A stretch of 21,948 nucleotides of DNA from the NCBI GenBank assembly GCA_031266255.1, contig JAISBK010000092.1, positions 1 to 21,948 on the forward strand. Direction: 5' to 3'. Shown here piece by piece: positions 1 through 8,079 of the stretch (within the stretch, counting starts at the first letter, position 1; each line of letters starts with the position of its first letter). A program made the position numbers and the translations under genes. This DNA comes from Treponema sp. Lineage in GTDB: Bacteria; Spirochaetota; Spirochaetia; Treponematales; Breznakiellaceae. The notes under the pieces were generated by a model. It was given only the letters and a program-made list of their open reading frames with translations. It was not told the DNA's origin and ran no database searches.

Positions 1-861
1 GCAGGGGTGGCTTTTGTCGTGGTGTCGTTGATCCTCTGGGGGGTCTTGCCTGTTTACTGGCATCTCCTTACGCCCATCAATTCGTTCCATATTCTGGCGT
101 TAAGGATCCTCTTTTCCGCGGTGCTCACCGCGGCCCTGCTTCTTGCCCAGGGAAACACTACCTGGCTCAAGGCGCTGGTCAAGCCAGGTTCCCGTTTTTT
201 CCTTGCAGGCGCTTCGATGCTGATCACGATAAACTGGGGCGTTTATATCTGGGCGGTGAATTCAGGCCGTACCGTCGATTGTTCCCTGGGATATTACCTC
301 AATCCTCTCGTTTCGGTAGTACTGGGACTTATTTTTTTTCGGGAACGGCTGCTTCCCCTCCAGTGGGTGGCCTTTGGCATTGCCTGCACCGGGGTTTTGT
401 TCATTACCATACTATCAGGAGGCTTCCCGTGGGTTGCCTTGATTATTGCCCTCAGCTTTGGGTTTTACGGTCTTTTAAAGAAAAAGACCCCCTGTACTGC
501 TCTGGAAAGCCTGGGGGCAGAAACACTTCTAGCTTCCCCAATAGCATTACTGCTTTTGGCTTTTTGCGACGGCGGTTTTACAGATCTGGCGAAGATCCAG
601 GGTTTGCTCTGGATACCGGTACTTTTAACCGGGCCTATCACGACGCTGCCCCTCTATTTTTTTAGTAAGGGAACTAGGCTCATTCCCCTTTCTACAATGG
701 GATTTCTTCAGTTTATCAATCCAACCCTTCAGTTTTTCTCAGGGGTGGTAATCCTAGGAGAACCATTCCCGGCATGGAAGGTCCCGGCCTTTATCATCAT
801 CTGGGTGGGGGTGCTTTTTTACACCCTGTCCCTGATCCCGCAGAAGCGGTCTCGGGCATAA
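1..861 (+). CDS. RarD/EamA-family permease, 5' end cut by window
   Basis: Inner-membrane permease of the drug/metabolite transporter superfamily, RarD-like (EamA repeats). About ten hydrophobic segments alternate with short charged loops. The opening residues (ILWGVLPVYWHLL) match the first helix typical of RarD proteins, in which a conserved Trp-Gly is followed by an aromatic-rich stretch. The second EamA half begins near residue 145. The frame is open to base 1 and the first helix lacks its usual few leading residues, so the true start probably lies just left of the window; the GTG at 7 is an internal codon by this reading. The stop is TAA at 859-861. The substrate is unknown; the E. coli RarD name comes from a chloramphenicol phenotype and says little about function. 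The gene converges on the radical SAM gene, with only 28 bases between them and no evident terminator. Confidence 0.85.
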   Translation, partial: AGVAFVVVSLILWGVLPVYWHLLTPINSFHILALRILFSAVLTAALLLAQGNTTWLKALVKPGSRFFLAGASMLITINWGVYIWAVNSGRTVDCSLGYYLNPLVSVVLGLIFFRERLLPLQWVAFGIACTGVLFITILSGGFPWVALIIALSFGFYGLLKKKTPCTALESLGAETLLASPIALLLLAFCDGGFTDLAKIQGLLWIPVLLTGPITTLPLYFFSKGTRLIPLSTMGFLQFINPTLQFFSGVVILGEPFPAWKVPAFIIIWVGVLFYTLSLIPQKRSRA

Positions 862-889
862 CAAAAGCAACAGCACGGAAGATAGCCCT

Positions 890-1780
890 CTATGTCCATT
901 CTGTTATTTCCCTCTTCGATATTTCCCATTTGTTACTGTAGATTATGTTATTTGGGTTACAGTATTTACAAAAGGGTACCGCTTTACTCAAAAAAAGTAA
1001 TATTTCATCAAAACAATTTGTTTGATATAGGTCAAATGAGTCTTGTTCGTTTTCCAATAATTCTTTATTGAAATACCGGTTAAAATAACGCACGTAAGGT
1101 ATCATTGAACAGGGATATATTTTCCCGTTCCGAAGTGTAACACATATATTTGATCTATGGCATTTTAAGTAACTTTCGTTACTATTTTGCTTTCCATCAA
1201 TATCAAGTACCCATTTGAACATTGGCTGCGCAAATTTACTATAAGATACTGTTACTTTGAATCTTGATGCGGTTTTTTGTATTGCTTTATAATTAATCTT
1301 TATTGGATAATGACTTATTGATACAATAATAGTATTATCACTGCAGCTTCGCCAAAAATCATCATTCATTTTTAGAAGTAATAGTCCGTTTGTTACTAAT
1401 TCAATCCGGGATTGTGAAAAATATTTTCGTGTAATGAAAATTATTTCCTCTAACTTGTCATGTAAAAGTGGTTCGCCTCCAAGTAATCGTATTGTTTCTA
1501 CGTTATTCATAGAAATTTCAGAAAGCTTCCTACAATCTTTTTCATAATCAATGATATCAAGATATGTTTTTTGAGCAAGAGGAGAAAAATTTGCACAATA
1601 TTTACAATTTAAATTACAATGATCTACAACACTAATTTCAAGATAATGTATACATTTTTGAAGTTTATGTTGTTTTCGTAAAATAAATTGAAGAAATGAT
1701 GTTTGTATTTTCATAATCTTATCCGCCGGGATGATTTTATAGAGTAATCCCATTAAAATCATATTCAAGTTACTATTCAT
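890..1780 (-). CDS. Radical SAM protein with extra C-terminal cysteines
   Basis: Radical SAM enzyme of 296 residues. The S-adenosylmethionine [4Fe-4S] motif CNLNCKYC is at residues 55-62 and the GGEP motif that contacts SAM is at 101-104. Further cysteines at 207, 213, 224, 256, 271 and 274 (the last two in CKYC) could bind an auxiliary cluster as in SPASM or Twitch domains. The phrase CANFSPLA after the motif is typical of a poorly characterised radical SAM group often found near polysaccharide or glycan genes (from memory, not searched). The start is ATG at 1780-1778 with AAAGGAG seven bases upstream. The gene is far richer in A and T than its neighbours (many Ile, Asn, Lys and Tyr codons) and stands alone between mutS and the permease, which suggests horizontal acquisition. 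No precursor peptide or partner enzyme is visible beside it. The substrate is unknown. Its leader carries a 19-base homopolymer and its own promoter. Confidence 0.88.
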   Translation of the reverse strand: MNSNLNMILMGLLYKIIPADKIMKIQTSFLQFILRKQHKLQKCIHYLEISVVDHCNLNCKYCANFSPLAQKTYLDIIDYEKDCRKLSEISMNNVETIRLLGGEPLLHDKLEEIIFITRKYFSQSRIELVTNGLLLLKMNDDFWRSCSDNTIIVSISHYPIKINYKAIQKTASRFKVTVSYSKFAQPMFKWVLDIDGKQNSNESYLKCHRSNICVTLRNGKIYPCSMIPYVRYFNRYFNKELLENEQDSFDLYQTNCFDEILLFLSKAVPFCKYCNPNNIIYSNKWEISKREITEWT

Positions 1781-1896
1781 GCACGATCTCCTTTGAAACT
1801 AAATTTTTTCTGTTCATTGTTGGTAAAACCATGCGCCTGATGAACAAGAGAGAAGAAAAATGATATAAATAAAAAATGACTGTAAAACTATCGGTA

Positions 1897-1962
1897 CTAT
1901 TTACGATTGATGGGGGGGGGGGGGGGGGGGTATGATTTTTTTTTATCGTTGCCTTTGACCAT
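1897..1962 (-). CDS. Short leader frame containing a poly-C (poly-proline) run, possible phase-variable leader peptide
   Basis: On the minus strand a strong ribosome binding site (GAGGAG, 1976-1971) lies eight bases before an ATG at 1962-1960. The frame reads MVKGNDKKKSY, then six prolines from the C run, then INRK and stops (TAG 1899-1897) after 21 residues. With 19 C the frame is short. If the run lost one C or gained two, the same start would continue for about 40 more codons and end in the TAG at 1775-1773, overlapping the radical SAM start as ATGAATAG. One length class in three would therefore translate right up to the enzyme gene. A second frame without a clear binding site (ATG at 2057) already passes through in the present state. 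The peptide resembles nothing I know; it may be untranslated. The binding site and the coupling geometry are seen; the function is inference. Confidence 0.35.
   Translation of the reverse strand: MVKGNDKKKSYPPPPPPINRK
1912..1930. repeat. Homopolymer of 19 G (plus strand) / 19 C (minus strand)
   Basis: An uninterrupted run of 19 G lies between the radical SAM promoter and its start codon, about 130 bases before the start. A second run of nine T (1936-1944) sits only five bases away. Runs of this length slip during replication; in Treponema pallidum poly-G tracts near tpr genes are known to vary in length. The exact count in an assembled genome should be treated as approximate. Confidence 0.95.
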
Positions 1963-2066
1963 GTTTTATGCTCCTCACCTACTATAATTATGATAAACCT
2001 GTTAAAGCCAATAACCACGAACCGAAGGCTCGATGGAGTATTGAAAGCCACATACAAGCTAAAGAA

Positions 2067-2095
2067 AGAATATCACGGGTTTTCTGTACTGTCAA
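2067..2095 (-). promoter_or_regulatory. Sigma-70-type promoter for the radical SAM gene
   Basis: On the minus strand TTGACA (2095-2090) is followed after 17 bases by TATTCT (2072-2067), a perfect -35 box and a 4/6 -10 box. It lies just after the mutS stop (2142) and points at the radical SAM gene, giving a leader of about 280 bases that contains the homopolymer run. Confidence 0.65.
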
Positions 2096-2141
2096 GGGCA
2101 AACACAGCTTGCTTCGCAATAAAGATACGATTACCCTACCG

Positions 2142-4856
2142 TTAGAAAGACTCAAAGAGGGAAGGTTCTTGCGCTACCGGAAGCGTCCTGCGTACCCTAT
2201 GGGGACTGCGAGGAACCAGGATTCCGTTAACCCATTGTTTCCAGGTATGAATCAGACTCAAGGCTTCCAGAGGACTTATCCTGTCCGGATCAAGCTCTGC
2301 AAGCTGTTCAAGTAATCGCTCTACGTTGACCTGCTCAAACCGTGCCTGAACAGGTTCTGCCTTAGTTTGACCAGGAGCAACAGGGGGTTTCTGAGGGATA
2401 TCTCCTCGAGGCAAGGCATCCTGAAGGGCTTTGCCGCTTTCTTCCAAACGCTCAAGGATTTGGCTTGCCCGATTCAGCACCCGTTCACTCAAGCCCGCAA
2501 GCCGGGCCACATGCAGTCCGTAGGATTCTGCAGCAGGTCCTTCTTTAAGTTTCCGTAAAAAGATAATCTCTCCCTTTTGATCCAGCACTTCCATAGAACG
2601 ATTGGCCAGCCGTTTGTGGGATATGAGCGACAGTTCATGAAAATGGGTGGCAAAAAGGGTTCTACATTTAATATGATCCAGTAGTTCTGCGCTCACTGCC
2701 CAGGCAATGGCAAGGCCATCGTTGGTTCCGGTTCCTCTCCCCACCTCGTCCATGATCACCAAACTCCGCTCCGTGGCGGTATGCAGGATATAGGCAGTTT
2801 CGTTCATCTCCACGAGGAACGTTGATTCCCCCCGGGCAAGATTATCTGAAGCCCCTACCCGGCAATAAATCCGATCCACCATACCGATCGTGGCTTCTTT
2901 GGCAGGTACAAAACTACCCATCTGGGCCATAAGGGTAAGCAGCGCTGCTTGCCGGAGATAGGTTGACTTACCCGCCATATTGGGGCCGGTAATCAAAGCA
3001 AAGGAAACCCCCTCCCCATCCAAAAGTACATCATTGGGGATGAATTCCCCATTGGGTACATGGGCTTCTACCACAGGATGCCGGCCCTCAAGGATCTTAA
3101 GCTGGTTTTCCTCATTCACCAGCGGTCGTATCCAGCCCCGGATGGTTGCCGCGCGTGCGAGAGATTGGGCAAGATCCAATTCAGCGATACGCCGTCCTGC
3201 TGCGGCTAGTACCCCTAAGCATACCTTGGCCTTATCCCGTAATTCCAGGAAGAGCTTTTTCTCAAGCTCAATAACCCGCTCAGACGCACCATTAATATCT
3301 GATTCGAGCTCTGCAAGCCGGTCGGTGGTAAACCGTTCTCCGGTTGCTATGCCTTGGCGCCGGATAAAATGGGAGGGGACCTTGGCAAGATGAGCTTTGG
3401 TAACCTCAAAGAAGTATCCAATAAGACGGTTATATCGAATCTTGAGGCTCCCGATCCCCGTGGTTTCCTGTTCTTCCTCCAGGTATTCCTCCAAAAGCTG
3501 TCGCCCATCATCTTTGAGCCGGAGTAGGGTATCCAATTTTGGGCTATACCCTGGACGGATGAGGTTGCCCTCAGTGAGCAGTATGGAAGGATCTTCGGCA
3601 AGTCCATCGTCCAGCAGATCCCGCAGTTCCATGAGCTGAGCAACCCCTGCGGCATCCAGGGAAGAAGCCTCTTCGGATTCAAAGGTGAAGGGGATATCAT
3701 GTAAGGTAAGTTCTTCCTCCACTTCTTTAATAGCCTGAAACAGTACCAGGGCGTTCTTAATGGCCAGCATATCCTTGCCGTGAGCCCGGTCCATGGCAAG
3801 CCGGGAACTGAGCCGTTCCAGGTCTGGGGTTCTCCCCAAAAGTTCTCGAAAAGCTCCCAAGCGCCGCTGATCCTGGTATATGGTTTCCACCATGTCCAGC
3901 CGTTTATTGATCAACTCCACGTTCCGCAGCGGATGGAGGAGCCGGCGTTTGAGCAGCCGGCGTCCCATAGGAGTACGGGTCTCGTCTAGCACTTCCAAGA
4001 GGGAAAACCGGACATCCCCATCCCGTACATTTCTGAGGAGTTCCAGATTACGCTGGGTTGATTCGTCAATCCCCACGTATTCGGTATCCCGGTATACACG
4101 CATGGCCCGTACATGGGGGATCAGGGTTTTGGCAGTGTCATCCAGGTAGTACAATAAGGCCCCGGCAGCGATGATTTCAGGCATCCCTTCTGCCAGCCCA
4201 AAGCCTTTCAGATTGGAGGTGCCGAATTGCTTTTCCAGCCGTTTCCGGCTCCGATCCCGATCAAAGAGCCAATCTGCCCAGCGATTCACCACTAAGCCGC
4301 TTCGATCGCTTACCGCTCCCTCAATAGCGCCATGCTCTTCCAAGAGGGATTCCTGGAGGATTATCTCTTTTACCTGGAGTCGTTCCAGTTCCTGACGGAG
4401 CTGCTCGGCTCCCTCATACAGGGGAAATGCAGTAACATGAAAGTCTCCTGTAGACAGGTCTATATAGGCAAAGGAAAATTCATTTTTTTCGGTTAGTGCC
4501 AGGCTCGCCAAATAGTTAGGACTCCCCTTATCCAGGTAATCCTCTTCCACTGTAGTACCTGGGGTAATCACTTCAACCACCTGCCGGTCAATCAAGGTCT
4601 TGCCTTTAGTAGCTTCCGCGACCTGTTCACAAATCGCTATTTTTTTCCCTAGTTTTAAGAGCCGGGCAATATAGGATCGGGCCGCATGATAGGGAATACC
4701 GCACATAGGAAGCCCATTACGGCTGGTGAGGGTGAGATTAAGTAATGCAGAAACTTCAAGGGCATCATCGGCAAACATTTCATAAAAGTCTCCCAAACGA
4801 AAAAAAAGCACATCCCCTTGGTGTTCCCGTTTGATCCTCCGGTATTGCTCCAGCAT
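2142..4856 (-). CDS. mutS: DNA mismatch repair protein MutS
   Basis: MutS binds mismatches and small loops in DNA and starts repair. From the first ATG the protein has 904 residues, slightly longer than the E. coli protein. The mismatch-contacting Phe-x-Glu motif is in GDFYEMF near residue 26, the Walker A motif GPNMAGKST is near residue 630, and Walker B (VIMDEVGRG) with the ATPase signature follows; the C-terminal helical extension is present. The ATG at 4856 is a poor start: no binding site is close, and the conserved family start motif (T-x-P-M-x-x-Q-Y) begins upstream of it, in codons that are still open. The only well-placed binding site (AAGGAGG, 4891-4885) precedes an in-frame ATC at 4880, which would add eight residues. 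The gene is last in the tamB-bamA-skp-mutS block, and the radical SAM gene behind it has its own promoter. Confidence 0.97.
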   Translation of the reverse strand: MLEQYRRIKREHQGDVLFFRLGDFYEMFADDALEVSALLNLTLTSRNGLPMCGIPYHAARSYIARLLKLGKKIAICEQVAEATKGKTLIDRQVVEVITPGTTVEEDYLDKGSPNYLASLALTEKNEFSFAYIDLSTGDFHVTAFPLYEGAEQLRQELERLQVKEIILQESLLEEHGAIEGAVSDRSGLVVNRWADWLFDRDRSRKRLEKQFGTSNLKGFGLAEGMPEIIAAGALLYYLDDTAKTLIPHVRAMRVYRDTEYVGIDESTQRNLELLRNVRDGDVRFSLLEVLDETRTPMGRRLLKRRLLHPLRNVELINKRLDMVETIYQDQRRLGAFRELLGRTPDLERLSSRLAMDRAHGKDMLAIKNALVLFQAIKEVEEELTLHDIPFTFESEEASSLDAAGVAQLMELRDLLDDGLAEDPSILLTEGNLIRPGYSPKLDTLLRLKDDGRQLLEEYLEEEQETTGIGSLKIRYNRLIGYFFEVTKAHLAKVPSHFIRRQGIATGERFTTDRLAELESDINGASERVIELEKKLFLELRDKAKVCLGVLAAAGRRIAELDLAQSLARAATIRGWIRPLVNEENQLKILEGRHPVVEAHVPNGEFIPNDVLLDGEGVSFALITGPNMAGKSTYLRQAALLTLMAQMGSFVPAKEATIGMVDRIYCRVGASDNLARGESTFLVEMNETAYILHTATERSLVIMDEVGRGTGTNDGLAIAWAVSAELLDHIKCRTLFATHFHELSLISHKRLANRSMEVLDQKGEIIFLRKLKEGPAAESYGLHVARLAGLSERVLNRASQILERLEESGKALQDALPRGDIPQKPPVAPGQTKAEPVQARFEQVNVERLLEQLAELDPDRISPLEALSLIHTWKQWVNGILVPRSPHRVRRTLPVAQEPSLFESF

Positions 4857-4877
4857 CGGGCTGGTTTGGACAGAACT

Positions 4878-4891
4878 GATAGCTCCTCCTT
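4878..4891 (-). promoter_or_regulatory. Ribosome binding site pointing to a non-standard ATC start for mutS
   Basis: AAGGAGG (4891-4885) is followed by AGCT and then ATC (4880-4878), in frame with mutS. No ATG, GTG or TTG occurs in frame between this site and the ATG at 4856, which is 28 bases away and out of reach of the site. Starting at ATC gives a protein beginning (M)SSVQTSPMLEQY, which restores the conserved MutS N-terminus. Confidence 0.5.
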
Positions 4892-4944
4892 GTGAGGACT
4901 TAGGATTATCCCTACCGGCCCTCTGCGGTTTACCTCCCAGGGTT

Positions 4945-5478
4945 TTACCTGCCCACTTTAGAACGCAGACTTTGAATGAGTTTATCCGTAATATCCACCG
5001 TTGGACTATACCAGAGTATGCCGGTACTCTCTTTTAAAGAGAGCACCATGCTGTACCCTTCACTTTCGGCAATAAGACGAACCTCATTGTATACCTGATT
5101 TAAGAAAGCCCCGGATTGCATAAGCTTACTTTTTTGTTCTTCTAATTCAGCGGTTTTTAGTTTATAGTACTCTTGCAAGTATTCTGACTTCCGGTATATA
5201 TCATGTTCAAATCGAAGGGCTTGCTCCTTGTCTCCCCGGCTTTCGGCGCTTAACTGCGAGTTTTTCAAGTCCTGAATTTCCCGGCTCATCCGCTCAAGCT
5301 CAACCTGGACTCGGGCGCTACGCTCCTCAAACTCCCGAACCGCTCGGGAATCCCGGAAAAATGCGATATAGACCTTGGAAAGATCCACCACCGCAAAACG
5401 GGTAAGCTGTTGTGCCTCAAGCTGCCAAGCTAAACCAAATAGACATATCCCCAGCCCCCATTTTGTTATATGTTTCAT
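4945..5478 (-). CDS. Skp/OmpH-family periplasmic chaperone
   Basis: Periplasmic chaperone that holds outer-membrane proteins unfolded on their way to BamA. The protein has 177 residues, the usual size. A signal peptide (residues 1-22, basic start, hydrophobic core, LEA before the cut) is followed by the short beta start FAVVDLSKV typical of OmpH proteins, then a long charged helical stretch (about 45-125) rich in Glu, Arg and Lys that forms the two-stranded tentacle, and a closing beta segment (about 140-177). The binding site AGAGGA lies ten bases before the ATG. It sits 41 bases after bamA and is followed by mutS, the arrangement recalled for T. pallidum TP0327. No signal for separate regulation was found. 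Confidence 0.9.
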   Translation of the reverse strand: MKHITKWGLGICLFGLAWQLEAQQLTRFAVVDLSKVYIAFFRDSRAVREFEERSARVQVELERMSREIQDLKNSQLSAESRGDKEQALRFEHDIYRKSEYLQEYYKLKTAELEEQKSKLMQSGAFLNQVYNEVRLIAESEGYSMVLSLKESTGILWYSPTVDITDKLIQSLRSKVGR

Positions 5479-5519
5479 GCTTTCTTCATCCTCTTATTGT
5501 ATAAAATAACCACCTTACC

Positions 5520-7997
5520 TTAATAGGTGGACAACACAAAAGAAATTACAAAATCAAGGCCCCCAATACCCCCCTCTTGCCATTGGGGTTTTCCGTCAAC
5601 CATCTTGAAACGTTTGGCAAAACTAAGTCTAAAGGGAAACTGAGGTATGGTAAACCTAAGTCCTGAACCAAGACTAAAACGCATATCCTCTAAAGTCAGG
5701 CGGTTAAACAATGCCCAGGGGGTTTCTTTAGCCACTGCAGCGTCAAAAAACAAGAAGTCCCAGGCGAGGATCCCTGGAACCAGGGGAATCCGCAGTTCCG
5801 CCCAATTTTCCCAGAGGGCCAGCCCTTTATTGTAATATTCACTGCTCCATCCTCTGCCGGTGAACATGCCATCCACCGAGAGCATATTGACGGTTTCAAT
5901 AGGCAGATCATCCCGGAAGGGCTGGGGAAATATGAATGACAGTCCCGAATGAATACCAAATACCACTTTGAACGCCCAGCTCTCCCCTACCGGCAGATTT
6001 AACAAGGTATGAAAAAATTCCGCCTTGGTATCGGTTTTAATATAATGTTCCAGTTCAACCGGGAAAATCCCATAGTAGCCTACACGCTGAACCCCATAAT
6101 ACCCCTTGGAAGGATCATAATAAATATCCCGCTGATCCAAGGAGACGCTGAACCATAGAGAATTAGCAGGAGTCCAGAGGTTATTCCGGTTCCTGATGGC
6201 CGGATCAAAGGGCCGATACACCTGGGGATCGTAGGAGTTAAAGATAAACCCGGTACGGACCCCTCCCCCGACGCCGAGGTTGCCCAAAAAGGTGCTAAAG
6301 CGGTATCCTGAGGAGAAGCCCAAGGAAATACGCCACTGATCATAGTTCATAAGGAATTCATTGGGGGGAATCTTACCGGCATTAGAATACTCCCCATAGG
6401 AGGTAAACCCATCAGGATACGCATAGGTCTCATCCCCATTGAAATACGGAGCCATCATGTCCATAGCTGCCCGGCGCCGGCTATGCTGGGTAGTAAGATC
6501 AAAGCTACCGGACAAGGGAAGCCCGAAAAGCCATCGATGGGTGTATCCCAGCCCAAGACTTTGGGTATCTGGAGACGCGTTGAGTTCAGCGCTGACCATG
6601 TTTCCATAACCCAAAAAGTTACGGTCGTTCCATTTAAACAGTAATGACACGGGGAACTGGTCAGGATCCGAGGTTCCCGAAAAGGTCAACCCCAATTGAA
6701 TATCCGTGGTGGGTTGTTCTTCCACATTAAAAACCAGGTCCATGAGATTATCCTCGCTTCCTGGGGATGGATCTGGAGCCACTACGGAAAAGTATTGGAG
6801 GTTGTACAGATTGCGTACGCCGTCCATAACCTTGGCCTTGGAAAATACGTCCCCGCTTTCAAGAGGAATCTCCCTGAGTATTACCTGGGGTTTGGTTTTT
6901 TTATTGCCTTTGATCAGGATATTTTCAATATGCGCCCGGCCTCGTTCAACAATCGTGATCTGATAGGTAACGCTCCCCTTTTCGGTATCCCGCTGTTCGT
7001 CCCGGCTTATGGTGTTAAAGATATAGCCGTTTTCATAATACAGATCCGCCACCCGTTGCAGATCCGCCTCAACCCGCCGGGCATTGACCACGGCGCCGGG
7101 CTTGGAAGAGACCTGGGCAGCCAATTGTTCTGTGGTGAGAATCTGGTTTCCTACAAAGCTTACCCCTCCAAAGGTATAGATCTTTCCTTCATAGATCCTA
7201 AAGATGAGGGTCATCATCGTATTACCCTTTTCATCTTTCTGGGTAGTCTGAACCACATCGGTAACTTCCGCATCAATATAGCCCCGATCATGATAGTATT
7301 GGGTTAGGGTATTCCGGTCTGCGATGAGTTTTGCTTCCTGAAACGCCCCATCATTCAAGAGGCCCTTGACCTTTAAGGAAAGCTGACCCCGGAGCGTCCT
7401 GGCGGAAAAAATCGAATTTCCCTCAAAGAACAAGGTGTCAATGGCTACTTTCTCCCCTTCCTCAATAAAAAACCTCACAATTAAGGAAGCGTTCTTATCC
7501 GGCTGGGTTTCAGAACGGACTTTGATATCTGGGAACCCTTTTTCCAGGTATTTATTGATCAGGGCAGTTTCATCTATCCGCAGTTTGACCTGAGTAACCA
7601 CATCGTGCACCTTTAAGGCAATGGCCTCCCGTAATTCGCTCCGTCGCACGTGATTGTTCCCTACAAACTCGATCCTGGATACGGTGGGTCGTTCGGTAAC
7701 GGTAAATCTAATGAGCACCTCGGTTCCGGCACTATCAGAGGGTACTGCGCTGGGGGTGATTATTTCAAAATATTCCAGGGCATAGAGCCGCCCTTGGAGT
7801 TCCCAGAACAGATCGTCGGTAAAGATCTGGCCCTTGTAGGACTCAACGACTCCTTCTATTTCAGCAACACTGACATGACTAAGGCCATTAAACACAATAT
7901 CTTTGATGGGTTTTCCCTGATACCATTCCACAGACTCTTGGGAAAACCCGGAAAAAACAAGCATCCCCCACAAAACAACGACGGCCCCTACGCGCAT
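5520..7997 (-). CDS. bamA: Outer-membrane assembly protein BamA (Omp85)
   Basis: Central component of the machinery that folds beta-barrel proteins into the outer membrane. It has 825 residues from the ATG at 7997, chosen because GGGAGG lies seven bases upstream and a signal peptide starts there; an ATG eleven codons earlier has no such support. After the signal peptide (about 1-20) come five POTRA repeats (about 23-105, 106-185, 186-275, 276-355 and 356-430), each with the GN or GL turn after the first strand, then a C-terminal barrel. The barrel loop 6 motif, VRGF in proteobacteria, appears here as GRGW near residue 700. The protein ends in an aromatic residue (Tyr). The T. pallidum counterpart is TP0326. 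It lies between tamB and skp. Confidence 0.96.
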   Translation of the reverse strand: MRVGAVVVLWGMLVFSGFSQESVEWYQGKPIKDIVFNGLSHVSVAEIEGVVESYKGQIFTDDLFWELQGRLYALEYFEIITPSAVPSDSAGTEVLIRFTVTERPTVSRIEFVGNNHVRRSELREAIALKVHDVVTQVKLRIDETALINKYLEKGFPDIKVRSETQPDKNASLIVRFFIEEGEKVAIDTLFFEGNSIFSARTLRGQLSLKVKGLLNDGAFQEAKLIADRNTLTQYYHDRGYIDAEVTDVVQTTQKDEKGNTMMTLIFRIYEGKIYTFGGVSFVGNQILTTEQLAAQVSSKPGAVVNARRVEADLQRVADLYYENGYIFNTISRDEQRDTEKGSVTYQITIVERGRAHIENILIKGNKKTKPQVILREIPLESGDVFSKAKVMDGVRNLYNLQYFSVVAPDPSPGSEDNLMDLVFNVEEQPTTDIQLGLTFSGTSDPDQFPVSLLFKWNDRNFLGYGNMVSAELNASPDTQSLGLGYTHRWLFGLPLSGSFDLTTQHSRRRAAMDMMAPYFNGDETYAYPDGFTSYGEYSNAGKIPPNEFLMNYDQWRISLGFSSGYRFSTFLGNLGVGGGVRTGFIFNSYDPQVYRPFDPAIRNRNNLWTPANSLWFSVSLDQRDIYYDPSKGYYGVQRVGYYGIFPVELEHYIKTDTKAEFFHTLLNLPVGESWAFKVVFGIHSGLSFIFPQPFRDDLPIETVNMLSVDGMFTGRGWSSEYYNKGLALWENWAELRIPLVPGILAWDFLFFDAAVAKETPWALFNRLTLEDMRFSLGSGLRFTIPQFPFRLSFAKRFKMVDGKPQWQEGGIGGLDFVISFVLSTY

Positions 7998-8079
7998 GTA
8001 TACTCCTCCCTTATTATATCCGACAATCACCCTGCGATTAAACCCACCTTACGGCCCTGTATAAAGCGCCATGGGTACT

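Noticed and set aside
1773..2057. 94-residue frame reading through the poly-C run on the minus strand (start ATG 2057)
   Set aside because: It has no binding site, starts almost at the predicted transcript start, and its open length depends on the run length. I list the shorter frame with a real binding site instead.
1968..2315. 115-residue plus-strand frame across the mutS end
   Set aside because: It lies mostly antisense to the mutS C-terminus, has no binding site, and its residues show no recognisable domain.
6696..7307. 203-residue plus-strand frame inside bamA
   Set aside because: It is antisense to the POTRA region, which is clearly coding; no start signals.
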